A stretch of 20,221 bases of DNA, from positions 1-20,221 of the forward strand of contig JACTVF010000004.1 of NCBI GenBank assembly GCA_019695435.1, written 5' to 3'. Below, piece after piece: positions 8,045 to 13,832 of the stretch. Made by a program: the position numbers and the translations under genes. The DNA is from Methanoregulaceae archaeon. GTDB taxonomy: Archaea; Halobacteriota; Methanomicrobia; Methanomicrobiales; Methanospirillaceae. Numbering within the stretch: position 1 is the stretch's first letter; each line of letters starts with the position of its first letter. The notes beneath the pieces are model-generated. The model saw only the letters and a program-made list of their open reading frames with translations, did no database searches and was not told where the DNA came from.

Positions 8045-8392
8045 TCAGCCGCAGCTTGTCCCGCAGCCCTCCCCCGTACCCTGGTCGGCTTCTTCTTTGT
8101 CTATAAGGATCCGTGCAAGTGCTTTTTCGACAAAGTCATCGAACGAGTCCATCTCCCCCCAGTTTTCAACGAGATAGTTCTCTGATATCTCCGGGTTTGG
8201 CAGGATGAGAACATTGCCCTCATCGTTCCGGGACGTAATGTATTTTCTCGCACGGTGCACGCGGTGCAGGGTTTCCTCTTTTTTGGGGATACGTGCTGTC
8301 ACCACCCAGTAGGTCTCAAGATCCTGTACATCGACATAGATCTCGTGTTCCTGCCGGAATTTGTTTAAGTCTTTCTGAGTTGTTTGTAACAT
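8045..8392 (-). CDS. Hypothetical protein with Cys-rich tail, next to A-domain protein
   Basis: This 115-residue protein belongs to no family I recognise. The ATG at 8392 is chosen over the GTG at 8401 because a near-perfect AAAGGAGGTGA lies just before it and the GTG falls inside that site. The N-terminal part is charged and strand-rich (EIYVDVQDLETYWVVTARI), the middle basic (HRVHRARKYITSRN), the later part acidic and helical (FDDFVEKALARILIDKEEAD). It ends with a flexible tail GTGEGCGTSCG whose two Cys could bind metal or form a disulfide. It lies 32 bases downstream of the encapsulin-like A-domain gene and 18 bases before the winged-helix regulator, so all three are surely co-transcribed. 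It is a candidate partner or cargo of the A-domain protein, which is speculation. Confidence 0.8.
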   Translation of the reverse strand: MLQTTQKDLNKFRQEHEIYVDVQDLETYWVVTARIPKKEETLHRVHRARKYITSRNDEGNVLILPNPEISENYLVENWGEMDSFDDFVEKALARILIDKEEADQGTGEGCGTSCG

Positions 8393-8424
8393 ACAGTTCA
8401 CCTCCTTTGTGCTCCCGTTCTCCT

Positions 8425-8715
8425 TTAGTGAAGCACACAGATGGCCCCCGGGGAACTGATAAGAAAGGCCAGGCTCTCTGAGACACTGAACTCAAAGCGG
8501 TCCCCGGACGGACCATTATACCCAATGTTCATATCCTGCCCTACCACAAGTGAGCAGTACTGCCGGCCTGAGGCAAGAAGAACCCCGCCTTTATTTAAGG
8601 CCGGGGCTTTTATCACATCCCCGGCAATATCGAGACGTATCGCCCGGACGAGTTCCTCGTGCGTAAGCCGGCGTTCTGGTAATATACCACCGGACGGATT
8701 GACAAATTTAGGCAT
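8425..8715 (-). CDS. Encapsulin-like stand-alone A-domain protein
   Basis: This 96-residue protein resembles only the C-terminal part (A-domain and end strand) of HK97-fold encapsulins. APALNKGGVLLASG, SLVVGQDMNIGY and FSVSESLAFLI match, in order and spacing, the encapsulin pattern of a Gly-rich strand, VGQDLSIGY and a TESFTF-like strand near the end. It lacks the N-terminal arm, P-domain and E-loop, so it is about a third of normal length, yet the gene is intact with its own start (AAGGAG, six bases, ATG 8715). Small A-domain-only proteins are described as family 4 encapsulins (DUF1884-type, known from Pyrococcus) and usually sit beside an enzyme. Here the upstream neighbour is superoxide dismutase, 100 bases away, and the downstream one a small Cys-tailed protein. 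The homology is read by eye from motifs, and assembly into a particle is unproven. Confidence 0.68.
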   Translation of the reverse strand: MPKFVNPSGGILPERRLTHEELVRAIRLDIAGDVIKAPALNKGGVLLASGRQYCSLVVGQDMNIGYNGPSGDRFEFSVSESLAFLISSPGAICVLH

Positions 8716-8815
8716 GTTTCTCTCCTTTTTCGTAGGGTGTCCTTATCGTTGTACGGGCCGGACGACTACATCTTCTGACATCATGTATGACAGATCCCGG
8801 CAGGGCAAAACCCGG

Positions 8816-9433
8816 TTATTTCTTCAGCCGGTCAAACCTTTTCTGGACTTCGTCCCAGTTCACGATGTTCCAGAATGATTCGACAAACTTTGCCCGGTCG
8901 TTTTTGTAATCGAGATAGTACGCATGTTCCCATACATCGAGTACCATAAGGATATGGAACCCGGGGACGATGTTCACGTTGTGTTTTTCGACCTGCATAA
9001 TGAGGAGTCGGTTTGTTTTCATGCAGTGGGTCAGCACGGCCCATCCCGATCCTTCAGCACTGGTTGCGGCCGCTGTGAACTCTTTTTTAAAACGGTCGAA
9101 TTTTCCAAACTCCTCATTGATTGCCTTTGCCAGTTCTCCTCTGGGCGCGCCGCCACCACCCTTTCCTGCAGGTGCAAGGTTCTCCCAGAACAAGTTGTGG
9201 AGCCTGAACCCCCCGAGATGGAACGACAATTCTTTGAGCGTTGCCTTCACGTCAAAATCCGAGTTCTCTTTCCTTGCTTTGTCAAATTTCTCATAGATGG
9301 CATTTGCTCCGTTGACGTAGGCCTGGTGGTGTTTTGTGTGGTGCAGTTTCAGTTGTTCTTCAGAGATGTACGGTGCTAGGGCGTTGTATGCGTAGGGCAG
9401 TTCCGGTAACGTATAAAATCTGCTTGTTGTCAT
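8816..9433 (-). CDS. sodB: Superoxide dismutase, Fe/Mn family
   Basis: Cytoplasmic Fe/Mn superoxide dismutase of 205 residues, converting superoxide to oxygen and peroxide. All four metal ligands are visible: His31 in [11 protein letters not shown], His79 in [10 protein letters not shown], and Asp166 with His170 in [13 protein letters not shown] His in VEKHN fills the second-sphere position often occupied by Gln in bacterial enzymes, as in archaeal Fe-SODs; the choice of Fe over Mn cannot be settled by sequence alone. Start ATG 9433 is preceded by GAGGT nine bases upstream. The gene opens a cluster running to the MerA-like flavoprotein, and its upstream region holds the palindromic site B and a TATA-like element about 80 bases away. 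No encapsulin-type targeting peptide is evident at its C-terminus (RFDRLKK). Confidence 0.95.
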   Translation of the reverse strand: MTTSRFYTLPELPYAYNALAPYISEEQLKLHHTKHHQAYVNGANAIYEKFDKARKENSDFDVKATLKELSFHLGGFRLHNLFWENLAPAGKGGGGAPRGELAKAINEEFGKFDRFKKEFTAAATSAEGSGWAVLTHCMKTNRLLIMQVEKHNVNIVPGFHILMVLDVWEHAYYLDYKNDRAKFVESFWNIVNWDEVQKRFDRLKK

Positions 9434-9511
9434 GGTTCGATTACCTCTTTTTCATGTGGGACTTTCCACGAAAGGCAAAGTCCCTCCAATGGCACCGGTA
9501 TTCAACAAGAA

Positions 9512-9560
9512 ATTTTAAAGGGTCTTGCCCATTAATCAAAAATTGAAACAAAATTTGAAG
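9512..9560 (-). promoter_or_regulatory. Promoter with palindromic site B (SOD cluster)
   Basis: The core at 9537-9557 reads CAAAAATTG, AAA, CAAAATTTG (seven of nine arm bases pair). On the minus strand a TATA-like TTTAAAAT lies at 9512-9519, again 17 bases from the core, as at site A. The start of transcription would be near 9487, giving a leader of about 50 bases to the SOD ATG. Confidence 0.6.
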
Positions 9561-9637
9561 GGTTACAGAACATCTGGACGGATACAGTTTGCCCGTTACC
9601 GCATACACTTTTCCCCTTCCGTGAGAGGGGGGCCCGG

Positions 9638-9854
9638 TCATTTCTCAACCAATTTGACGACATTGGCGCAGCAGTCTGAAGCGGCCCGGACTTCACAATT
9701 CCTGAGATCTTCAGGAGGTGCTCCATTAGCATTGTTCCCATTAAAACTGTGCTTTTCCCACAATCGGGCTGAACAAATCCTCCTTGTTCTTTTTAAACAA
9801 GTCGGGACAGGAGCAGGTGCCGCAACTGATGCAGTTTTTGCGATCAATCAACAT
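9638..9854 (-). pseudogene. Second ferredoxin, frameshifted
   Basis: From the ATG at 9854 the frame reads MLIDRKNCISCGTCSCPDLF and on to SPIVGKAQF, then stops at a TAA. Removing one T from a T4 run restores the frame into NGNNANGAPPEDLRNCEV and AASDCCANVVKLVEK, ending at 9638, a typical ferredoxin C-terminal half. The cluster motif is itself short: CxxCxxC is followed by SCP instead of the usual xxxCP, so two residues are missing. The start sits two bases after the stop of the small upstream frame (TGA, AA, ATG); an in-frame ATG at 9875 is an alternative. With the ferredoxin at 7446-7662 this makes two broken ferredoxins flanking the SOD cluster. Confidence 0.7.
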
Positions 9855-9856
9855 TT

Positions 9857-9991
9857 TCAGGGTCTTAAATCCCATTCCTTTTTTAAGATCACCGCTGATG
9901 CGGGATCGAGGGGGGTGCCCGTCCTCACGCGACCTGCCCCCCCCAAAAAACCGGCCTCCTCTACAAATAGCGGGTAATCTGCCCCGTTCAT
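9857..9991 (-). CDS. Short 44-residue frame, possible gene remnant
   Basis: The frame opens at ATG 9991, five bases after the stop of the 70-residue gene upstream, and ends two bases before the ferredoxin start, so it fills its slot exactly. The product begins MNGADYPLFVEEAGFLGG and ends DPASAVILKKEWDLRP. No family can be assigned with any certainty; YPLFVEEAGFLGGAGRV recalls the Gly-rich stretch of iron-sulfur reductases of the QueG/RdhA type, but this is weak. A run of eight G (minus strand) in the Gly-Gly part makes a further frameshift or truncation possible. Confidence 0.35.
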   Translation of the reverse strand: MNGADYPLFVEEAGFLGGAGRVRTGTPLDPASAVILKKEWDLRP

Positions 9992-9995
9992 CGTG

Positions 9996-10208
9996 TTATT
10001 CCCGCGATTCGAAATATTTCAATGCGGAAGGAAAATGCTTCTTCACCTCGCCAAAGAAATATTTTACCAGTTTTTTGTCCGAATTTGCGATCGATCCGTT
10101 GATAGTGGCGAGCAGCCAGTTTGGCAGATCAGGGTTCTTGTCAAGGACATTCATGATAACGACAACGGTCTCGTCAACGTCAACCTTCTTTTTCCATCGG
10201 TAGGGCAT
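9996..10208 (-). CDS. Hypothetical small basic protein
   Basis: A 70-residue protein of unknown function. It begins MPYRWKKKVDVDETVVVIMNVL and is rich in Lys at both ends. A short hydrophobic strand (TVVVIMNVL) and two likely amphipathic helices (PNWLLATINGSI, KKLVKYFFGEVKKHF) suggest a compact soluble fold. No Cys or catalytic motif is visible. The ATG at 10208 has only a weak GAAG-type site, but the gene follows the ATP-cone gene by 27 bases and precedes the next small frame by four, so it is part of the same transcript. Confidence 0.65.
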   Translation of the reverse strand: MPYRWKKKVDVDETVVVIMNVLDKNPDLPNWLLATINGSIANSDKKLVKYFFGEVKKHFPSALKYFESRE

Positions 10209-10235
10209 GGTTCTTACTTCATTTTGAACCGTACC

Positions 10236-10490
10236 TCATCCCGATCTCTTCTTCACCGCAAGATCATACACTGTCCAGTTCCTCTCCCATTCAGGATTTT
10301 TTGCCTTTAGCATGCCGAGAATTTTGGTTTTGATCTCCTGTGTCGTGATACCGTCCCGGGCACCGCGTTCAATGTCCTGTGCGATTGTCCGTGCGTAGTC
10401 GGAAGGTGCGCCGGTCTTGATCATGCTGACCACGATCTTTTCCGGCACAAACGGTTCCTTCCTGCCATCCCTTTTCTTTACCATAACCAT
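10236..10490 (-). CDS. Stand-alone ATP-cone domain protein
   Basis: An 84-residue protein consisting essentially of one ATP-cone domain, the nucleotide-binding regulatory module found at the N-terminus of ribonucleotide reductases and in NrdR. The opening VKKRDGRKEPFVPEKIVVSMIKTGA matches the typical start (strand, KxDG, then helix), followed by AQDIERGARDGITTQEIKTKILGML, the second half of the cone. The C-terminus ends in NPEWERNWTVYDLAVKKRSG. No reductase or zinc-ribbon domain is attached, so it cannot be NrdR itself (which has an N-terminal zinc ribbon). GGAGAG lies ten bases before the ATG at 10490. It sits between DUF2769 and a small unknown gene. A role as a free nucleotide sensor is inference. 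Confidence 0.78.
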   Translation of the reverse strand: MVMVKKRDGRKEPFVPEKIVVSMIKTGAPSDYARTIAQDIERGARDGITTQEIKTKILGMLKAKNPEWERNWTVYDLAVKKRSG

Positions 10491-10535
10491 CGTTGATCAT
10501 CTCTCCAGAGAGTGCCGCAAGATAAGCACCTGTTT

Positions 10536-10853
10536 TTAGATAATCTTTGTACCCCAGAGCGCGTGTTCATAGCGTTGGGCTTTCTCAGATCCCTTTGTGC
10601 AAAAGAACCTATGTTTCAGTCCCAACTCCGATGTGATCGGGCAGACCGGGCAGATACAATCTTTTTTTTCGGATATGCACATGAAGCTCTTCCCTGTTGC
10701 ACAGAAAAGCAGTTCCTGCTCCTTCTTTGCGCACCGGTTATAGGTCGGACAGGAGGGACACGTACACTTGGCTGCGAATTTTCTGGCGGCCTCTTCCCAC
10801 TCAGCCGGTGTCATTCCGAACATCGACAGCATCGCCTCTTCGAATTTATCCAT
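10536..10853 (-). CDS. DUF2769 Cys-rich protein
   Basis: This 105-residue protein matches the pattern of DUF2769, a family found largely in methanogens with unknown function. It carries two similar Cys clusters: CTCPSCPTYNRC followed by LLFCATGKSFMC, and CICPVCPITSELGL followed by RFFCTKGSE. The repeated CxCPxCP arrangement suggests a metal or iron-sulfur site. Two adjacent ATGs are possible (10856 and 10853); AAGGTGA ends one base before the first and four bases before the second, so the second is preferred. The first would add one Met. It follows an Hsp20 gene by about 150 bases and precedes the ATP-cone gene by 45. Confidence 0.85.
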   Translation of the reverse strand: MDKFEEAMLSMFGMTPAEWEEAARKFAAKCTCPSCPTYNRCAKKEQELLFCATGKSFMCISEKKDCICPVCPITSELGLKHRFFCTKGSEKAQRYEHALWGTKII

Positions 10854-10857
10854 CATT

Positions 10858-11007
10858 TCACCTTGTATATCCCAGTTGTACCGTCATCGGTTCTTTCCGG
10901 CATACGATCGTTGCCACGGTTGCAAGGGATGTATCCTTTTGGTATTTGCTTCCCGTTCTTGCCCGCCCGATAATGATCCGGTCGTATGGGCACCTGGCAC
11001 AATCATG
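10858..11007 (-). pseudogene. Startless open frame after Hsp20, UspA-like tail
   Basis: Directly after the Hsp20 stop (11008-11010) the same frame stays open for 49 codons, beginning HDCARCPYDRIIIGRARTGS and ending EPMTVQLGYTR. There is no ATG, GTG or TTG before codon 31, so it is not an independent gene as it stands. The order IIIGRARTG, then SLATVATIVCRKEPMTV, resembles the C-terminus of universal stress proteins (Gly-rich nucleotide loop, then SVATKVVRHAPCPV-type ending). It is best read as a remnant of a stress-protein gene truncated at its 5' end; stop-codon readthrough from Hsp20 is a less likely alternative. The ribosome site of the DUF2769 gene overlaps its last codons. Confidence 0.4.
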
Positions 11008-11487
11008 TTAGTCGATAGAAATTTTTCCCCGTGATTCTTTGGTGGTCTTTTTCAAGTGTACTTCCAGGACACCGTTCTTGAATGTTGAAGACGATCCCTC
11101 TTCTGTCACCGGTTTCGGGAGCGGGATGATCCGTGTCATCGACCCGAACGTGCGCTCGCGCATGTAGTACCCCTCTTTCTCCTCTTTCTTCTCCTCCTTG
11201 CGCTCGCAGGAGATCTCCAGTGCCTGAGGGCCGATCAGATCGAGGGTGATATCCTTTTTTGCTACACCCGGGATGATGTCTGCGGTGACAACCACTTCGT
11301 CATCCTTCTCCGACACATCCACATGGAAGGATGTCCGTTGTGCAGGCAGCTGTTTTGCGGCCGGTTCACCGGTAGCAGGCAACAGAGCTACCGGACTGGT
11401 ATCATATAACTGCCGGGTCAGCGAATCCATGTAGTTCCTCATGTCTTCAATCTCATCAAAGAGCGATCGGTAATACCATCGTACCAT
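11008..11487 (-). CDS. hsp20: Small heat-shock protein, Hsp20 family
   Basis: An ATP-independent chaperone of 159 residues. The frame extends to 11610, but GAGGTGA five bases before the ATG at 11487 and the start of similarity fix the beginning at MVRWYYRSLFDEIEDMRNYM. The alpha-crystallin domain spans about 50-150, with FHVDVSEKDDEVVVTADIPG-type strands (here DIIPGVAKKDI), YYMRERTFGSMTRIIPLP, and the hallmark FKNGVLEVHLKK. The extreme C-terminus KISID carries an I-x-I motif used for oligomer assembly. The variable N-terminal region (about 1-45) ends in a Pro/Ala-rich linker. A palindromic site (C) lies about 157 bases upstream, on the side of the divergent plus-strand gene. Genes downstream to 9638 may be co-transcribed. 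Confidence 0.93.
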   Translation of the reverse strand: MVRWYYRSLFDEIEDMRNYMDSLTRQLYDTSPVALLPATGEPAAKQLPAQRTSFHVDVSEKDDEVVVTADIIPGVAKKDITLDLIGPQALEISCERKEEKKEEKEGYYMRERTFGSMTRIIPLPKPVTEEGSSSTFKNGVLEVHLKKTTKESRGKISID

Positions 11488-11618
11488 CTGTTTCACCTCA
11501 CTTTTTCGTGGTTGTATCCGGATCCCGTTTTCGGGTAGCCTTTCGGTCAAGGGATACATGGTTCTACACGGTGAACCCGCAGAACTACCATCCCTTATCC
11601 AACAGTGCATTTATGGAG

Positions 11619-11668
11619 TATTTCATCAAATTATTCTGTAATATCAAAATTTGAAACACATTTTGAAA
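11619..11668 (-). promoter_or_regulatory. Palindromic site C between Hsp20 and a divergent gene
   Basis: The core at 11645-11665 reads CAAAATTTG, AAA, CACATTTTG, with eight of nine arm bases paired, so it is close to a perfect palindrome. At the 17-base distance seen at sites A, B and D, the minus strand has only a poor TATA match (ATGAAATA, 11619-11626); a better AT element (AATAATTT, 11628-11635) lies nine bases away. The site also lies 35 bases upstream of a plus-strand TATA box, so it could act on both genes. Confidence 0.55.
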
Positions 11669-11700
11669 ATATGGGCATCATTTTTGTAAGATCTTTCCTT

Positions 11701-11710
11701 TTTTATACTA
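11701..11710 (+). promoter_or_regulatory. TATA-like promoter element of the plus-strand gene
   Basis: TTTTATACTA at 11701-11710, preceded by a T-rich stretch, is a good methanogen-type TATA box. Transcription would start near 11732 and leave a leader of about 175 bases before the gene at 11909. That leader contains two short reading frames. Confidence 0.5.
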
Positions 11711-11759
11711 ACGGTCCCTGATTACATCCCGCCCAAATCCATAATTCAAACCGGGATCG

Positions 11760-11896
11760 ATGTTCGAGTACGAGATAGAATACCTCAAAATGTGCGATAT
11801 GACAGAGGGGAGCGGGAGCAGATAATGGCTGTACTAACCAGCTCGCCTGGTCTCTGGAATGATACCCGTTTCTGGTCATCACCGGAGGAAATATGA
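11760..11896 (+). other. Leader with two chained short ORFs
   Basis: The leader of the next gene contains two short frames. The first (11760-11825) encodes MFEYEIEYLKMCDMTEGSGS plus Arg and ends with TAA. The second starts in TAATG overlap at 11825, has GGGAG six bases upstream, encodes 23 residues (MAVLTSSPGLWND onwards) and stops at 11894-11896. Its stop is followed directly by the GAGGTGA ribosome site of the gene at 11909. This arrangement could couple or attenuate translation. Neither peptide resembles a known protein, so coding is uncertain. Confidence 0.3.
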
Positions 11897-11908
11897 GGTG
11901 ACTAATCG

Positions 11909-12298
11909 ATGAGTGAAGATGCGAAACAGATCATAAAACACCTGACTGAGCAGTTATGGGCATTGCAATTCAGGGATTACCTTGTGTCTGAAGATTTTTC
12001 CCGGTTCTGCAGAGAATATGATCTGGTTGATGCATGGGGAGGAACTCTCGACCTCTCCCGGAACATACCGAATTTATACGGGGGTATGGAGATGAAGAAT
12101 GCATTTGTTTTGCTTTTGCTCCATATCTACCGGAGCCGGCAAAAAGAATTTCCAGCATTGTTTACTCGTCTCCTCACCGGTTTTTCCCATGGGATTTCCT
12201 ACCCCCTGCCTCTTGACGACATGAAAAAGGATCTGGTGCTCCTGGGCTATTCTGCACATGAGATAGAACAAGAATTATCCGGCATGAATAATAATTAA
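11909..12298 (+). CDS. Hypothetical protein, helical, cytoplasmic
   Basis: A 129-residue protein with no family I recognise. The start at 11909 is fixed by GAGGTGA seven bases upstream. It is mainly helical and acidic: an opening helix KQIIKHLTEQLWAL, a motif-like DYLVSEDFSRFCREYDLVDAWGG, then a hydrophobic helix MKNAFVLLLLHIYRSRQ that is too short and charged at the edges to be a clear membrane span. It ends LLGYSAHEIEQELSG and Asn residues. It is the only complete gene on the plus strand in the window, divergent from Hsp20 and sharing the intergenic site C with it. This suggests stress-linked expression, but a function is not deducible. Confidence 0.75.
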   Translation: MSEDAKQIIKHLTEQLWALQFRDYLVSEDFSRFCREYDLVDAWGGTLDLSRNIPNLYGGMEMKNAFVLLLLHIYRSRQKEFPALFTRLLTGFSHGISYPLPLDDMKKDLVLLGYSAHEIEQELSGMNNN

Positions 12299-12360
12299 AA
12301 GAATTCCTTAAACCGCGGGGAGAAGATGTCCTGATGAAAAGGGTGATTACTCAATAAAAA

Positions 12361-12376
12361 CCCCAAAAAGAAGGGG
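12361..12376. terminator. Possible hairpin between convergent genes
   Basis: CCCC (12361-12364), eight bases, then GGGG (12373-12376) could form a short stem between the plus-strand gene ending at 12298 and the minus-strand gene ending at 12523. A run of five A precedes it, which on the minus strand gives a T5 tract after the stem. The rest of the 224-base gap (12299-12522) shows no gene. Confidence 0.35.
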
Positions 12377-12522
12377 ATCCTGTAGTTGTTATATATACCC
12401 AGTGCTTTTCCCGGTCGGGATCACTTGAAAGCCGGGCAGGAATCCTACCACTATAGTCCCGATCTGGATCGATACCAGTAATTCAATGTTGTGCGTTTCG
12501 ATACCTTTTTGCGTTTGCCACG

Positions 12523-13233
12523 TCACGCCGATTTTCTGAACGCCATCTGCGCCACGACACCGGCGAACTTGTCCAGGGACTCGTTCCACCCGGCCCTTGT
12601 CTGATCAAGCATGCCGCCGGGGGGGAGACCAGTATGCCGGAGGGTAAGCCGTGTCCTGCCTGCTTGAACATCAAAGGTCACGGTCATAAGCATTTCAGCG
12701 GGAAAGTCCGGGCTCATGCCGTAATACGTCGCCGGCACCACGTTCCCTTTTTCATCGGCAAAACTATCCGTGCAGACAATTTTTTCCGGTTTTGTAATTT
12801 CCCGGAATACACCGGTACTCCAGTAGTCCTTTCCCTCGGGGGATCGCATGCAGTAGAGATAAGATCCGCCAACCCGGAGATCGATCCGGCAGGAAGGGGA
12901 TGTGAAGTTTTTCGGGCCCCACCACTGCATAACGGCACCGGGATCCGTCCATGCTTTCCAGACAATCTCACGCGGCGCATCGAAAAGGCGGGTGATGATG
13001 AGCACCCCCCCGCATGCATTCGTGTTGAAACTGCAGCCTGCAACCGACGATTCAATTTTGTGGCTGGTTGTATTCACCCGGTAGAGCCGGGGATTGTTCA
13101 GTAAATCCAGTACGTTGATCTTCTGGTCAACGAGATCTTCATAGGAGAAGAAATCGGTAACATCGTTTTCTGCATCGGTCCAGAAGATCTGGACCCCGTT
13201 CTGGTATTTTTTACTGCTTGTAATCTGCTGCAT
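12523..13233 (-). CDS. SRPBCC/AHSA1-domain protein with extra N-terminal domain
   Basis: A 236-residue protein. The C-terminal two thirds (about 76-236) is an AHSA1-type SRPBCC domain, a helix-grip fold binding hydrophobic ligands and related to the C-terminal domain of the Hsp90 activator Aha1. Hallmarks are ITRLFDAPREIVWKAWTDP, VMQWWGPKNFTSPSC, DLRVGGSYLYCM, and the final helix GWNESLDKFAGVV. The first 75 residues (MQQITSSKKYQNGVQIFWTD onwards) form a separate, unrecognised segment with FFSYEDLVDQKINVLDLLNN. The frame opens at a GTG (13278), but GGAGG six bases before the ATG at 13233 identifies the true start. It is the last gene of a four-gene cluster. Its ligand is unknown; archaea lacking Hsp90 still carry such domains. 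Confidence 0.82.
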   Translation of the reverse strand: MQQITSSKKYQNGVQIFWTDAENDVTDFFSYEDLVDQKINVLDLLNNPRLYRVNTTSHKIESSVAGCSFNTNACGGVLIITRLFDAPREIVWKAWTDPGAVMQWWGPKNFTSPSCRIDLRVGGSYLYCMRSPEGKDYWSTGVFREITKPEKIVCTDSFADEKGNVVPATYYGMSPDFPAEMLMTVTFDVQAGRTRLTLRHTGLPPGGMLDQTRAGWNESLDKFAGVVAQMAFRKSA

Positions 13234-13305
13234 GTTCTTCCTCCTGTTTTCATTGCTCCGTTCGTAACGATACTGCACCCGGCTGTTGGCAGTTCATAGA
13301 TGGGA

Positions 13306-13590
13306 TCAGCTCGTGGATCTGACCAGGTCTTCGGGTTTTAGCCATTTGAGCACAGCCTCAATACTGGAAATCTCGCGTTGAATGATCTCTTCGTGAAAAT
13401 ATTCCCTGAGTTTAAATTCGAATTTCATCCTGAATTCGCGGTTCCATCCTTGTTCCGGATCGTACTGATTCCTGATATAAAACTGAAATTCGTCAAGATC
13501 CTGCCGGGTGAGTTTATCGATGAGTGTCGCTTGGTACTTGTTCATGAGGGATCGTTTCATATCATCAAACGAAATTTTTTCCTGATCCAT
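13306..13590 (-). CDS. Hypothetical 94-residue helical protein
   Basis: The product begins MDQEKISFDDMKRSLMNKYQ and is highly charged and helical, rich in Lys, Arg, Glu and aromatic residues (DEFQFYIRNQY, FRMKFEFKLREYFHEEII). It ends in KWLKPEDLVRSTS. No Cys, signal or membrane segment is visible and I recognise no family. The start is supported by GAGGTG inside the end of the preceding gene, whose stop lies only four bases upstream, so the two are translationally coupled. Its neighbours in the cluster are a coiled-coil protein and the AHSA1 protein. A chaperone-like or structural role would fit, but is guesswork. Confidence 0.75.
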   Translation of the reverse strand: MDQEKISFDDMKRSLMNKYQATLIDKLTRQDLDEFQFYIRNQYDPEQGWNREFRMKFEFKLREYFHEEIIQREISSIEAVLKWLKPEDLVRSTS

Positions 13591-13594
13591 GTAG

Positions 13595-13786
13595 TCACAC
13601 CTCGAAACACGACCCTGTTGATTTAGTTGTGCGCCCCATGTCTGTGATCAGGTCTTTTTCCCTTGCGTACCATCTCCGGGAATTATCAAAATCTACCTGG
13701 AGGTATTTGACCTTGTTACGCCGCTCCTCAGCCTGACGGGTCTGTTTCTTTAGTTCTTTTTTGAGTTGTTCAATGTCGTCCATCAT
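13595..13786 (-). CDS. Small coiled-coil protein
   Basis: A 63-residue protein whose first 30 residues (DIEQLKKELKKQTRQAEERR) have a clear heptad pattern for a coiled coil, with alternating Lys/Glu charges. The rest reads KVKYLQVDFDNSRRWYAREK and ends GSCFEV. The sequence recalls the start of GrpE-type dimerisation helices (YLQVDFDNSRRWYAREK is like the YLRLQADFENYRRR segment of GrpE), but the rest of GrpE is missing, so this may be a GrpE-like fragment or stand-alone helix. GGGAG lies four bases before the first of two adjacent ATGs. It follows the Cys-rich gene by 46 bases. Confidence 0.72.
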   Translation of the reverse strand: MMDDIEQLKKELKKQTRQAEERRNKVKYLQVDFDNSRRWYAREKDLITDMGRTTKSTGSCFEV

Positions 13787-13832
13787 GTCACTCCCTTACC
13801 TATGCTGGAGCATTTCACGGTGTACGCATTTT

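Noticed and set aside
9525..9977. 150-codon plus-strand frame over the ferredoxin remnant
   Set aside because: Antisense to clear ferredoxin sequence; no start signal.
12389..12589. 66-codon minus-strand frame at the end of the AHSA1 gene
   Set aside because: Starts inside the AHSA1 gene in another frame and has no ribosome site.
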